In this document: positions 1-6,498 of the stretch, piece by piece | Position numbering within the stretch: position 1 is the stretch's first letter | Layout of the letters: every line of letters starts with the position of its first letter | Assembly (NCBI GenBank): GCA_030632625.1 | Contig: DAOVUK010000045.1 | Span: 1 to 11,768, forward strand | Direction of reading: 5' to 3' | DNA from: Gammaproteobacteria bacterium | GTDB lineage: Bacteria; Pseudomonadota; Gammaproteobacteria; GRL18 | Length of the DNA: 11,768 nucleotides | Notes under the pieces: model-generated | Database searches by the model: none | Told to the model about the DNA's origin: nothing | What the model saw: the letters and a program-made list of their open reading frames with translations, nothing else | Made by a program: the position numbers and the translations under genes

Positions 1-234
1 ATGCAAATGATTATTGTGAATATGATTCTCCCGCTGAAGAGAGCTTTGAACTTTATTTTAAAACTTATAATGAGTTATTGGCCTACTGTCGCAAACGCTT
101 TAAAAGATGGGATAAAAAGCTGAAAAAAATGGAAAAAGCAACTTAATCTGTTACTGCTCTTTACCCGGGATTTTATTGCGCCCAACCGGGTGCAGCTGAT
201 GGATCAATTATTGGGCAGGCTGCTGCAAAACTAA
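1..234 (+). pseudogene. 3' end of an unidentified gene, apparently frameshifted
   Basis: The window opens inside a reading frame (third frame, from base 3) that encodes about 47 residues rich in Lys, Tyr and Glu and stops at 144-146. The tail is strongly basic, with RKRFKRWDKKLKK. Just before that stop there is a run of seven A (123-129). Skipping one base there enters the first frame, which stays open to a TAA at 232-234 and encodes a protein-like tail (LLLLFTRDFIAPNRVQLMDQ and eight more residues). The seam reads naturally as KKLKKWKKQLNLL. I infer one gene ending at 234 that carries a 1-nt insertion in the A run, either a real mutation or a sequencing error. If the first frame is ignored, the gene simply ends at 146 with no interruption. 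I do not recognise the family. Confidence 0.5.
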
Positions 235-258
235 TTTAAGCATGAGAACACGAGAGAG

Positions 259-591
259 ATGTACGAAGTAAAATCAATTATTATTCAATTTTCACAATGG
301 TTATATCCCTGGCTGGGGGAAATTTCCATGGCAATTATGGCCACCCTGCTGGTGATCTATGGTGAAACGATTAACCGCATGCTGAAACGGCAGATCAGCG
401 GTCTGCATTTTATCTTGCGCACACTGCTTTTTATTCTCTTGTGTGCCTTTGGTTATGGTGCTTTACTTGTTTATGTCACACCCATGCTGAGCAAATTACT
501 GGCTTCAGTAGGGATGATCTATCTGGGACCATTAGTGCTGGGGATTTTTATTACTCTGGGCACTATTGCAGAGAGAAAGAACCGGATTTAG
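259..591 (+). CDS. DUF3392 family inner-membrane protein
   Basis: This 110-residue protein is almost wholly hydrophobic. Its layout matches the DUF3392 family of gammaproteobacterial membrane proteins, whose function is unknown. An amphipathic N-terminal stretch (about residues 1-20) is followed by three likely membrane segments, at about 21-36, 51-74 and 83-102, and a charged C-terminus ending AERKNRI. The family-like signatures I can see are GEISMAIMATLLVIYG, a central HFILRTLLFILLCAFGYG, and the TIAER tail. The ATG at 259 is preceded by only a weak purine-rich CGAGAGAG element. The gene lies 24 nt after the frame-restored end of the upstream gene, so the two could be co-transcribed. Its stop is 10 nt from the stop of the convergent yrfG, and no terminator is visible between them. 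Family assignment is from memory of the sequence pattern. Confidence 0.78.
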   Translation: MYEVKSIIIQFSQWLYPWLGEISMAIMATLLVIYGETINRMLKRQISGLHFILRTLLFILLCAFGYGALLVYVTPMLSKLLASVGMIYLGPLVLGIFITLGTIAERKNRI

Positions 592-601
592 TTTGGCTAT
601 A

Positions 602-1258
602 TTATCCTGTCGGCATGATTTCCTCAAAGGAGCGAATCGCCTGAAAAGAGCCCACATCCTTTAAACCTGCCTGACTGTCCGGTTTATAAATGGCCAGTAA
701 GTGCTTAATGCCATATTCCTTAGCCGAGTTGAGTGCCGCCAGGTTGTCATCAATCAGTACGGTTCGTTGCGGATCATAGTTCTCTAAGGTCTTCAGCTCA
801 GCCCAGAAATTATGTTCTTCTTTGGGAATTCCGAGTTGATGAGCACTGATGATATGATCAAGTAAACCGGATAAGGGGGTATTGTTCATTTTTAGATCAA
901 GGCTTTTCTGGTGAGCATTGGTGACCAGCACCCGCCGCTTGCCTGCTTTTGCCAGATTTTCCAGAAATTCAACAACAAAGGGATGTACCTGGATGAGATG
1001 TTTTACTTCCTCTTTGAGCAGTGCAATATCCAGATCAAGTTCTTTAGTCCAGTGATCAATGCAATACCAGTTAATCGTGCCTTCAATGGATTTAAAAAGG
1101 GGGATCAGTTTATTAAGAGCGTCCTGTCGGGACAGCCCGTGCTTCTCAGCATAGCGTTGAGGTACATGCTCAAGCCAGAAATGGTTATCAAAATGGAGAT
1201 CCAGCAGAGTACCATCCATATCAAGAAAAACGCTGTCTATTTTGCTCCAGTCCAACAA
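602..1258 (-). CDS. yrfG: GMP/IMP nucleotidase, HAD superfamily (YrfG)
   Basis: The 218-residue product is a haloacid-dehalogenase-fold phosphatase. Motif I is FLDMDGTLLD (residues 11-20, nucleophile D13 and acid/base D15). Motif II is VLVTNAH (T113). A conserved Lys lies near 146, and motif IV is VLIDDN (D170/D171). The cap domain lies between about residues 20 and 95, as in class I HADs. The sequence resembles E. coli YrfG, a cytoplasmic enzyme that dephosphorylates GMP and IMP. As in E. coli and pseudomonads, it sits divergently beside nudE, which supports the call. The start is a TTG at 1258: an in-frame stop lies at 1270-1268, no ATG or GTG intervenes, and AAGG (1269-1266) is spaced 7 nt from it. 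A second TTG follows immediately at 1255. The paralogous class I HADs (Gph, YjjG) are the main alternatives for substrate. Confidence 0.85.
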   Translation of the reverse strand: MLDWSKIDSVFLDMDGTLLDLHFDNHFWLEHVPQRYAEKHGLSRQDALNKLIPLFKSIEGTINWYCIDHWTKELDLDIALLKEEVKHLIQVHPFVVEFLENLAKAGKRRVLVTNAHQKSLDLKMNNTPLSGLLDHIISAHQLGIPKEEHNFWAELKTLENYDPQRTVLIDDNLAALNSAKEYGIKHLLAIYKPDSQAGLKDVGSFQAIRSFEEIMPTG

Positions 1259-1327
1259 AGTTCTGCCTTATATTCCAGGTTGAATAATGAGTTTTTTGGA
1301 ACTGATTTCCTAAACTCATAAGAAAAC

Positions 1328-1340
1328 TGCTATTATAACA
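1328..1340. promoter_or_regulatory. Overlapping divergent extended -10 promoters for yrfG and nudE
   Basis: On the plus strand TGC-TATTAT (1328-1336) matches the extended -10 consensus TGnTATAAT with one mismatch. On the minus strand the same bases give TGT-TATAAT (1340-1332), a full match. The two -10 hexamers overlap by five bases (1332-1336). Neither has a convincing -35, as is usual for extended -10 promoters. The predicted leaders are roughly 70 nt to the nudE GTG and 65-70 nt to the yrfG TTG. The promoter assignment is inferred from consensus only. Confidence 0.55.
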
Positions 1341-1416
1341 AATTTTCAGCTTCATCCCTCAGTTAAAAACCTTAGTTTTTTTTGGCGGAGGAGCGTAAAT
1401 AGTTTAGGCTAGTTCT

Positions 1417-1998
1417 GTGACAAAGAAAATATCAAAAAATCCGGTTATCACTGCTTGCAAAGTCGTTGCTCAAAGTCGATTATTTCGCATTGAGCAACTG
1501 GATATCACTTTTAGCAATGGCCAGGAAGTGGTTTATGAACGCCTGAAAGGTTCTGCCAGAGGCGGTGTTCTGGTGGTGGCGATACAGGATGACGGGACTT
1601 TTTTGATGGTCAGAGAATATGGTGCGGGTGTTGAAGGCTATGAACTGATGTTTCCCAAGGGTCGAATTGAACATGAGGAACCCATTGAAGAAGCGGCCAA
1701 CAGGGAGCTTCAGGAAGAAACGGGCTTTGCTGCCAGAAAACTGACACTGGTGAAGTCGATGACTCTGGCACCGGGTTATATGGGACACTTGACCCATGTT
1801 GTATTGGCAGAAGATCTATATCCTGCTACACTTGAAGGTGATGAACCTGAACCTCTGGAAGTGGTTCCATGGAAGCTGGATAAAATAGACGAACTGTCAA
1901 TGCTGGGTGATGTGACAGAGGCAAGAACTATCGCCGCCGCCTATATTGTTAAATCGTTACTTGATAAGCGCCACGCAGGCAAATCGTCTGGAAAATAA
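1417..1998 (+). CDS. nudE: ADP compounds hydrolase NudE (Nudix)
   Basis: This 193-residue Nudix hydrolase resembles E. coli NudE, which cleaves ADP-ribose, NADH, Ap3A and related ADP-containing compounds in the cytoplasm with Mg2+. The Nudix box is complete: G82, E88, then REL-x-EE-x-G (R96, E97, E100, E101, G103). NudE-like features outside the box include VYERLKGSARG (39-49), LMVREY (63-68), YELMFPKG (75-82) and the GDEPEPL segment (141-147). The start is GTG at 1417. An in-frame TAG at 1405-1407 excludes anything upstream, and TAGG (1405-1408) is the only reasonably spaced SD-like element. A much better GGAGGAG (1387-1393) lies about 23 nt away, too far for normal use. The gene is followed after 19 nt by cysQ, so the two form a likely operon. 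Confidence 0.92.
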   Translation: MTKKISKNPVITACKVVAQSRLFRIEQLDITFSNGQEVVYERLKGSARGGVLVVAIQDDGTFLMVREYGAGVEGYELMFPKGRIEHEEPIEEAANRELQEETGFAARKLTLVKSMTLAPGYMGHLTHVVLAEDLYPATLEGDEPEPLEVVPWKLDKIDELSMLGDVTEARTIAAAYIVKSLLDKRHAGKSSGK

Positions 1999-2017
1999 GC
2001 AGGACATAAGGTTTTTC

Positions 2018-2905
2018 ATGCATTCGACTGATACCGGTTTAGAGTTAAAACAGGCATTACCGGATTCTGTGATAGCAGAGTTGCGCAGAGTCTTACCCGA
2101 AGTCATAGCACTGGCTCGTCTGGCTGGAGAGAAGATCCTGGAAATCTATGAGACTGATTTCCATATTAAAAATAAGAAAGATAATACTCCCGTCACCAAT
2201 GCTGATATTGCAGCCAATGATCTCATCGTAAAAACCCTCTCTGAACTGACGCCGCATATCCCCGTTTTGTCTGAAGAATCGGATGAAATTCCCTATGAAG
2301 AACGATGCGGCTGGGAAACCTACTGGCTGGTTGATCCTCTGGATGGTACCCGGGCATTTATAGAAAAAACAGGTGAGTTCAGTGTGAATATTGCCCTGAT
2401 ATATTGTCATCGCCCGGTGGTGGGAGTCATTTACAGTCCCGTTAAAAAGTGCACTTTTTATGCCTGTAAGGATCATGGTGCTTTTTATTTAAATGATAAG
2501 GATGAGGCTCGAAGTATCAAGGTCCGTTCCCAATGTCCTGGAGATAAACCAAGAAAAATAGTCGTTGCCGGTACACATTCGTCGCGTAGTGCTGCATTGC
2601 AGGTTTTTTTGGATAATCTGAATATAGAGTTTAGCGGTTATGAACTAAAATTTATGGGCAGTTCATTAAAATCCTGCATGATTGCCGAGGGTGAAGCGGA
2701 TATTTATGCACGACTGGGCCCTACCTCTGAGTGGGATACGGCTGCGGCACAATGTATTGTAGAAGAAGCGGGCGGCTTAATTACGGATACTAAAATGAAG
2801 TCTCTGAGCTATAACACCAAAGAATCACTGCTCAATCCGAATTTTTTCGTTTTTGGTGATAAGTCAATTTTCTGGAGTCAATTTCTGGGGGGCTCATCTA
2901 AATAA
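2018..2905 (+). CDS. cysQ: 3'(2'),5'-bisphosphate nucleotidase CysQ
   Basis: The 295-residue product belongs to the Mg2+-dependent, Li+-sensitive inositol-monophosphatase superfamily, CysQ branch. CysQ hydrolyses PAP (adenosine 3',5'-bisphosphate), the by-product of sulfate assimilation and of phosphopantetheine transfer, to AMP. Metal-binding motifs are in order: DNTPVTNAD (55-63), SEES with E86/E87 (85-88), DPLDGT (106-111), a GSSLK segment (214-218), and EWDTAAAQCIVEEAGG with WD at 239-240. I chose ATG 2018 over an in-frame upstream start at 1946, because AAGG (2006-2010) is well spaced from it and the longer form would overlap nudE without any SD. Separated from nudE by 19 nt and probably co-transcribed. 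The pairing of nudE with cysQ suggests joint clearance of adenylate-type by-products. The C-terminus ends shortly before a palindromic repeat. Confidence 0.93.
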   Translation: MHSTDTGLELKQALPDSVIAELRRVLPEVIALARLAGEKILEIYETDFHIKNKKDNTPVTNADIAANDLIVKTLSELTPHIPVLSEESDEIPYEERCGWETYWLVDPLDGTRAFIEKTGEFSVNIALIYCHRPVVGVIYSPVKKCTFYACKDHGAFYLNDKDEARSIKVRSQCPGDKPRKIVVAGTHSSRSAALQVFLDNLNIEFSGYELKFMGSSLKSCMIAEGEADIYARLGPTSEWDTAAAQCIVEEAGGLITDTKMKSLSYNTKESLLNPNFFVFGDKSIFWSQFLGGSSK

Positions 2906-2941
2906 AAGTATGCCTTCTGCTCGTCGTACTATTAAATTACC

Positions 2942-2969
2942 GTAGAGACGTTGCAGGCAACGTCTCTAC
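2942..2969. repeat. Perfect GTAG-headed palindrome between cysQ and pilU
   Basis: GTAGAGACGTTGC (2942-2954) is followed by AG and then the exact reverse complement (2957-2969), a 13-bp stem with a 2-nt centre. The arms begin GTAG and end CTAC, the head seen in the other palindromes of this window (7857-7860, 9673-9676, 9739-9742) and in REP elements mobilised by RAYT transposases. It sits between two convergent genes, where it could form a hairpin in either transcript, but no T-tract follows on either strand, so a classical intrinsic terminator is not supported. Confidence 0.8.
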
Positions 2970-2972
2970 CCA

Positions 2973-4070
2973 TCAAAATTTAATATCTGTAAACACCTCA
3001 TCCCCGGCACTGCCGTCACTCATACGGATTTTCAGTTGCAGGTTATTGTAAGAGTCAGCATATTCCAAAGCCGTTTTTACATCAATCCTGCCGGATTTAT
3101 ACATTCTGTAGAGTACCTCATCAAAGGTTGCCATACCATATTTAGAGCCCAGCTCCATCGCTTCGGGTAGTTTTTCCAGTTTACCCTGCTGTAAAATTTC
3201 AGTCACGTACGGGGTATTGATCAGGATCTCAACTGCGGGATATAAGTTGCCGTCCTTACCGGGAATCAATCGTTGAGAAATAATGGCTCGCAGATTACGG
3301 GATAAATCTTCTGATAATTGGCGATGAGCATTTTTGGAGAAAAAGTTAAAAATCCGGTCCAGAGACTGAATGGCATTACTGGCATGTAGTGTGGTCAAAC
3401 AGAGATGACCGGTATCAGCATAAGCCATGGCATGTTCCATGGTTTCTTTATCACGAACCTCACCAATCAAAATAACATCGGGTGCTTCACGCATGGCATT
3501 TTTCAGAGCGTTAGAATAATTGAGAGTATCCAGACCCACCTCACGCTGATTAACAATGGCTTTTTTATGAGAGTGAATAAATTCAACGGGATCTTCAATG
3601 GTGAGGATATGGCCGCCAATATTGGTATTACGATGCCCAATCATAGCGGCTAATGTGGTTGATTTACCTGAACCTGTTGCACCCACCACGATGATCAATC
3701 CATTTTTATGAGCCACCAGATCGTTCAGTGTGGCGGGTAAATGCATATCCTCAACTTTTGGAATATCGGTTTTAATATGTCGAATGACCAGCGCAATATC
3801 ACCGCGTTGACGAAAAGCATTGGCACGAAAGCGGCCTACATCTTCTTTGGAAATGGCAAAATTTAATTCCATGGTGTCATGGAATTCCTGTAATTGTTCT
3901 GCATCAACCAGTTTAGATAAAATAGCTTCCAGCTGGGCTGATGTCAGTGTCTGTTTAGTCACAGGGCGAATTTTCCCCATCACCTTCATTGAGACAGAGG
4001 CGTGTGTGCTGAAGAAAAGATCAGAGGCTTCTTCATCAACCATTAATTGTAGAAATTTGGTGATATCCAT
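2973..4070 (-). CDS. pilU: Type IV pilus twitching ATPase PilU
   Basis: This 365-residue hexameric secretion-type ATPase of the PilT/PilU family acts at the cytoplasmic face of the type IV pilus machine and helps to power retraction. Residues 1-105 form the N-terminal PAS-like domain (SDLFFSTHASVSMKV at 16-30). The C-terminal domain holds Walker A GATGSGKST (130-138), an Asp box ILTIEDPVEF (155-164), Walker B DVILIGEVRD (198-207, E204) and a His box TTLHASN (226-232, H229). I call PilU rather than PilT because of the DLFFSTHA and HSHKKAIVNQREVGLDT segments and the C-terminal YNNLQLKI followed by a polar tail. ATG 4070 has AAGG (4080-4077) at 6 nt. PilU usually works together with PilT and is often adjacent to it, but no pilT is within this window. 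Confidence 0.88.
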   Translation of the reverse strand: MDITKFLQLMVDEEASDLFFSTHASVSMKVMGKIRPVTKQTLTSAQLEAILSKLVDAEQLQEFHDTMELNFAISKEDVGRFRANAFRQRGDIALVIRHIKTDIPKVEDMHLPATLNDLVAHKNGLIIVVGATGSGKSTTLAAMIGHRNTNIGGHILTIEDPVEFIHSHKKAIVNQREVGLDTLNYSNALKNAMREAPDVILIGEVRDKETMEHAMAYADTGHLCLTTLHASNAIQSLDRIFNFFSKNAHRQLSEDLSRNLRAIISQRLIPGKDGNLYPAVEILINTPYVTEILQQGKLEKLPEAMELGSKYGMATFDEVLYRMYKSGRIDVKTALEYADSYNNLQLKIRMSDGSAGDEVFTDIKF

Positions 4071-4109
4071 AGTTTGCCTTCAAAATAAGCTTATTTATTT
4101 GATTGTTAT

Positions 4110-4118
4110 ATTATAGCA
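4110..4118 (-). promoter_or_regulatory. Extended -10 promoter of pilU
   Basis: On the minus strand TGC-TATAAT (4118-4110) is a full match to the extended -10 consensus. It is about 40 nt upstream of the pilU ATG and gives a leader of roughly 33 nt containing the SD. The hexamer at the -35 position is poor. This suggests that pilU has its own promoter and does not depend on read-through from the small ORF upstream. Confidence 0.6.
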
Positions 4119-4174
4119 ATGAAGAGTAATAAATATAGGTGAGCCGGGGAGAGTTAGACAAAGGTGTGAAACAG

Positions 4175-4390
4175 TTATTGTTTATAAACAGACATAATGG
4201 ATTTTAACTCCTGCAGAACAATATTGCGTTCATCGGCTGTTAAACCCTCAATTGTGCTGATCGCTTGATTGCTTTCCATGGCTGTGATGGTGGCATTAAC
4301 TGTGTCACAACCGCTTTGACATAAAATTTCAAGATAGTCTGTTAATTTTTGATGGTCCATTAAAGAGATACTTTTTAATAAATTGGTCAT
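4175..4390 (-). CDS. Small hypothetical protein (71 aa, or 61 aa from an internal Met)
   Basis: I do not recognise this protein. The frame encodes 71 residues, mostly predicted helix and acidic, with no signal peptide or membrane segment. It has two Cys in ILCQSGCD and a C-terminal block LTADERNIVLQELKSIMSVY. The first ATG (4390) is only 2 nt from the -10 hexamer of a near-consensus promoter (4393-4420), so a transcript from it would begin at about 4386, inside or just after that codon. The next Met (4360-4358, residue 11, MDHQKL) would then be the start, giving 61 residues. Neither start has a clear SD. It lies about 100 nt upstream of pilU on the same strand and is divergent from the hemerythrin gene. 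Reality is supported by the promoter and the clean intergenic spacing, but not by any known family. Confidence 0.5.
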   Translation of the reverse strand: MTNLLKSISLMDHQKLTDYLEILCQSGCDTVNATITAMESNQAISTIEGLTADERNIVLQELKSIMSVYKQ

Positions 4391-4392
4391 AT

Positions 4393-4420
4393 ATTATACA
4401 CAATTAGAATTTGCTGTAAA
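4393..4420 (-). promoter_or_regulatory. Near-consensus sigma70 promoter of the small leftward ORF
   Basis: On the minus strand TTTACA (4420-4415, 5/6 to TTGACA) is separated by 16 bp from TATAAT (4398-4393, 6/6). This is the best -35/-10 pair in the window. It directs transcription leftward into the small ORF, and its predicted start (about 4386) falls at the first ATG of that ORF. The same 91-bp interval must also hold the promoter of the divergent hemerythrin gene, for which I find no clear -35/-10 pair. Confidence 0.65.
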
Positions 4421-4481
4421 ATTGAACTAATATTCATGTATGATAACCAGCTGCTGACTAATCAAATAAAATAAAGTTTTT

Positions 4482-4967
4482 ATGAAACGCATTGAGCAAT
4501 TACAAAACCTATCACGAGAACATCATCATTCACTGATTTTGGCGCAAAAAGCAATCAATATCAGTGAGTCTGATAATGCTGAAGCTATTTCTGAGTTTTG
4601 CCAAGCAATCGTTCATGACTATCCAGATGCCTGGAAAGTTCATTTTGCAATTGAAGAGGACAGTATTTTTCATCTGTTTACTGAAGCATTTACTGGAACA
4701 GGGCAGAAAAATATCAGTGAGGCAAAACAATACACTGAAGCAGCCAGTCTTTGTCATATCCTGAAACAGGAACATCTGGCAATGAATGACTATTATCAGC
4801 AGATGAAAGCAGGGGATTACAGTGTACTCGGTGAGTTCGGTACTTTGCTCAAAAAACACACCCGAATGGAAGAACGGCAATTATTTCCTTTACTGGAAGA
4901 AGTCATGACTGCAGCAGAACTCAATAAAGTTTTTCAGCTGAGCCAGGACTACCGGAAAGGGGATTAG
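4482..4967 (+). CDS. Hemerythrin HHE-domain protein
   Basis: The 161-residue product is a four-helix hemerythrin-like di-iron protein, probably cytoplasmic (no signal peptide or membrane segment). Putative iron ligands are in the family order: H14/H15/H16 (REHHHSL), H54 and E58 (HFAIE), H98 (KQEHLAMN), and H126 and E130 (HTRME). The last motif continues as the typical ERQLFPLLEE helix. Bacterial single-domain proteins of this type bind O2 or NO or act in iron or redox sensing. The sequence alone does not decide which. ATG 4482 is the only sensible start, but the upstream region (AATAAAG) is a poor SD. It is divergent from the small ORF and 48 nt upstream of the PQQ dehydrogenase gene, which has its own SD and could be co-transcribed. 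Confidence in the family is high, in the specific role low. Confidence 0.85.
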   Translation: MKRIEQLQNLSREHHHSLILAQKAINISESDNAEAISEFCQAIVHDYPDAWKVHFAIEEDSIFHLFTEAFTGTGQKNISEAKQYTEAASLCHILKQEHLAMNDYYQQMKAGDYSVLGEFGTLLKKHTRMEERQLFPLLEEVMTAAELNKVFQLSQDYRKGD

Positions 4968-5015
4968 TGTTTTTTGCATTAAAAATAGCCCCTAACCAAT
5001 ATCAGGAAACAGCCA

Positions 5016-6188
5016 ATGAGTTTTGCGAGAGTATTTCCACCACTGTTTTTTTTCTGCCTGTTCCTCTGTCTAAGTTTTAGCCTAAGCCTGAATGCACACT
5101 CGACTGCTGTTATTAATGACAATGAAGAAAGTGCATATGAACTGGAATTGCTGATCAGCGGCTTGCAGATCCCCTGGGGCATGGCTTTTTTGTCATCCGG
5201 GGAAATGATTTTTACTCAAAGAAATGGTCAGATCGGTATTATTCACTTAAAAAGCAGAAAAATAAACTGGCTAAAAAATTTACCCGCCATCTATCATAAA
5301 GGCCAGGCAGGCTTACTTGATGTTGCTGTTTCACCTGATTATAAAAAGACCGGCTGGATCTATTTTACCTATAGTAAAAAACTGGGTGGCCAAAGTGCCA
5401 CGACCCTGGCAAGAGCCAGGCTGCAGAATAACAGCTTACAAGACTGGCAGGATTTACTGGTCAGTCAATCGATAGAAAGTACCAGTCATCATTATGGCAG
5501 TAGAATTGCTTTTGATAATAAAGGTCATGTGTTTTTTTCCATTGGCGATCGTGGTAAGCGGCCTAATGCCCAGAATTTAAAAAATCATGCCGGTTCAGTG
5601 TTAAGATTAAATCTTGACGGCAGTATTCCAAAAGATAATCCATTCATCGGACAGACGGATGCCTTGCCGGAAATATGGAGTTATGGGCATCGTAATCCGC
5701 AAGGTCTGGTTTATGATAGTATCAATGATCGTCTCTGGCTTATAGAACATGGTCCCCGGGGCGGTGATGAAATTAATCTGGTGTTAGCAGGAAAGAATTA
5801 TGGATGGCCGGTTATCTCTTACGGTAAGGAATACTGGGGGCCGGTAAGTGTGGGTGAGTCTACGCATAAAAAAGGCATGGAGCAGCCGGTCAAAGTGTAT
5901 ATTCCATCCATAGCGCCCGGGAGTCTGATGCTCTATTCAGGCAGGGCTTTTGCAAAATGGCAGGGCAATTTGTTTTCCGGGGCATTAAAACTGACTCACC
6001 TGAACCGGATCGTTATCAGCTCTGAGGCTGAAGCAATTGCAGAACAACGCTTACTGGAAACATTAGGTGAGCGTATTCGCTGTGTTGTTGAAAGTCCTGA
6101 GGGCTGGATTTATTTGTCAACTGATAGTGGCAAAATTTTACGACTCAAACCAGAAAAAGAAGATCCATTAATTAATAGCGGAATCTAA
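5016..6188 (+). CDS. yliI: Secreted PQQ-dependent aldose sugar dehydrogenase (YliI/Asd type)
   Basis: The 390-residue protein is a soluble-glucose-dehydrogenase-type six-bladed beta-propeller that uses PQQ to oxidise aldoses in the periplasm. A signal peptide spans about residues 1-27 (basic start, then the hydrophobic core FFFCLFLCLSFSLSL, with cleavage after about LNA). Family segments are in order: IPWGMAFL (52-59), GQAGLLDVAVSPDY (96-109), SHHYGSRIAFD with the candidate catalytic H159, GDRGKRPNAQN, WSYGHRNPQGLVYD (R226), EHGPRGGDEINL (244-255), GKNYGWP (259-265) and RIRCV near the C-terminus. The spacing matches E. coli YliI. The start ATG 5016 has AGGAA about 8 nt upstream. No PQQ biosynthesis gene is visible here, so cofactor supply must come from elsewhere in the genome or from outside. 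The natural sugar and the electron acceptor are unknown. Confidence 0.88.
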   Translation: MSFARVFPPLFFFCLFLCLSFSLSLNAHSTAVINDNEESAYELELLISGLQIPWGMAFLSSGEMIFTQRNGQIGIIHLKSRKINWLKNLPAIYHKGQAGLLDVAVSPDYKKTGWIYFTYSKKLGGQSATTLARARLQNNSLQDWQDLLVSQSIESTSHHYGSRIAFDNKGHVFFSIGDRGKRPNAQNLKNHAGSVLRLNLDGSIPKDNPFIGQTDALPEIWSYGHRNPQGLVYDSINDRLWLIEHGPRGGDEINLVLAGKNYGWPVISYGKEYWGPVSVGESTHKKGMEQPVKVYIPSIAPGSLMLYSGRAFAKWQGNLFSGALKLTHLNRIVISSEAEAIAEQRLLETLGERIRCVVESPEGWIYLSTDSGKILRLKPEKEDPLINSGI

Positions 6189-6498
6189 GTTGCTCTGACT
6201 ACTTCTCTACCATTATTCTTCGTATAAAAAAATCCTTCAAAAAACCATTGCTGCCTCTGGGACTGACCAATCCTGCTTTACACTCTTGTAGATAAAATGT
6301 AAACATAAAACGTATTATTTGATCAGCCCCCTGCCTCCCATTTCATTATTTTATGTCAGTAATTTTTACAATATATAATAATCCAGTAATTTGCTCATGT
6401 ATTAAGTTTATGTAAAATATAGGTAATATGATTATGGTATATAAAATGCATAAACTCTAGTGAAGAGCTAAATTAAAGAAGTAAAGTATTGCACTGGA
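6189..6498. other. Intergenic region, one weak promoter candidate
   Basis: This 310-bp AT-rich gap separates yliI from the orphan membrane protein. I see no ORF with coding character, no RNA gene, and no GC-rich hairpin that would terminate yliI. One promoter-like pair is present, TTGCTC (6391-6396) with a 16-bp gap to TAAAAT (6413-6418), about 80 nt upstream of the next gene. A TGG-TATATA element at about 6435-6443 is a weaker alternative. Confidence 0.4.

Noticed and set aside
911..1321. Open frame of 136 codons on the plus strand opposite yrfG
   Set aside because: It is antisense to a well-supported HAD phosphatase gene, has no SD, and its translation shows no recognisable domain.
1361..1383. 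AAAAAC-CTTA-GTTTTT as an intrinsic terminator
   Set aside because: The stem has a single G-C pair, and it lies in a divergent promoter region where no transcript needs to end.
1946..2017. Upstream extension of CysQ from an alternative start at 1946
   Set aside because: It would overlap nudE by about 50 nt and has no SD, whereas ATG 2018 has AAGG at proper spacing and gives a normal CysQ N-terminus.
6419..6455. ATAGGTAATAT sequence resembling an OxyR half-site upstream of the orphan membrane protein
   Set aside because: Only the first part of one dyad matches; the partner arm and the second dyad do not fit the spacing or bases.
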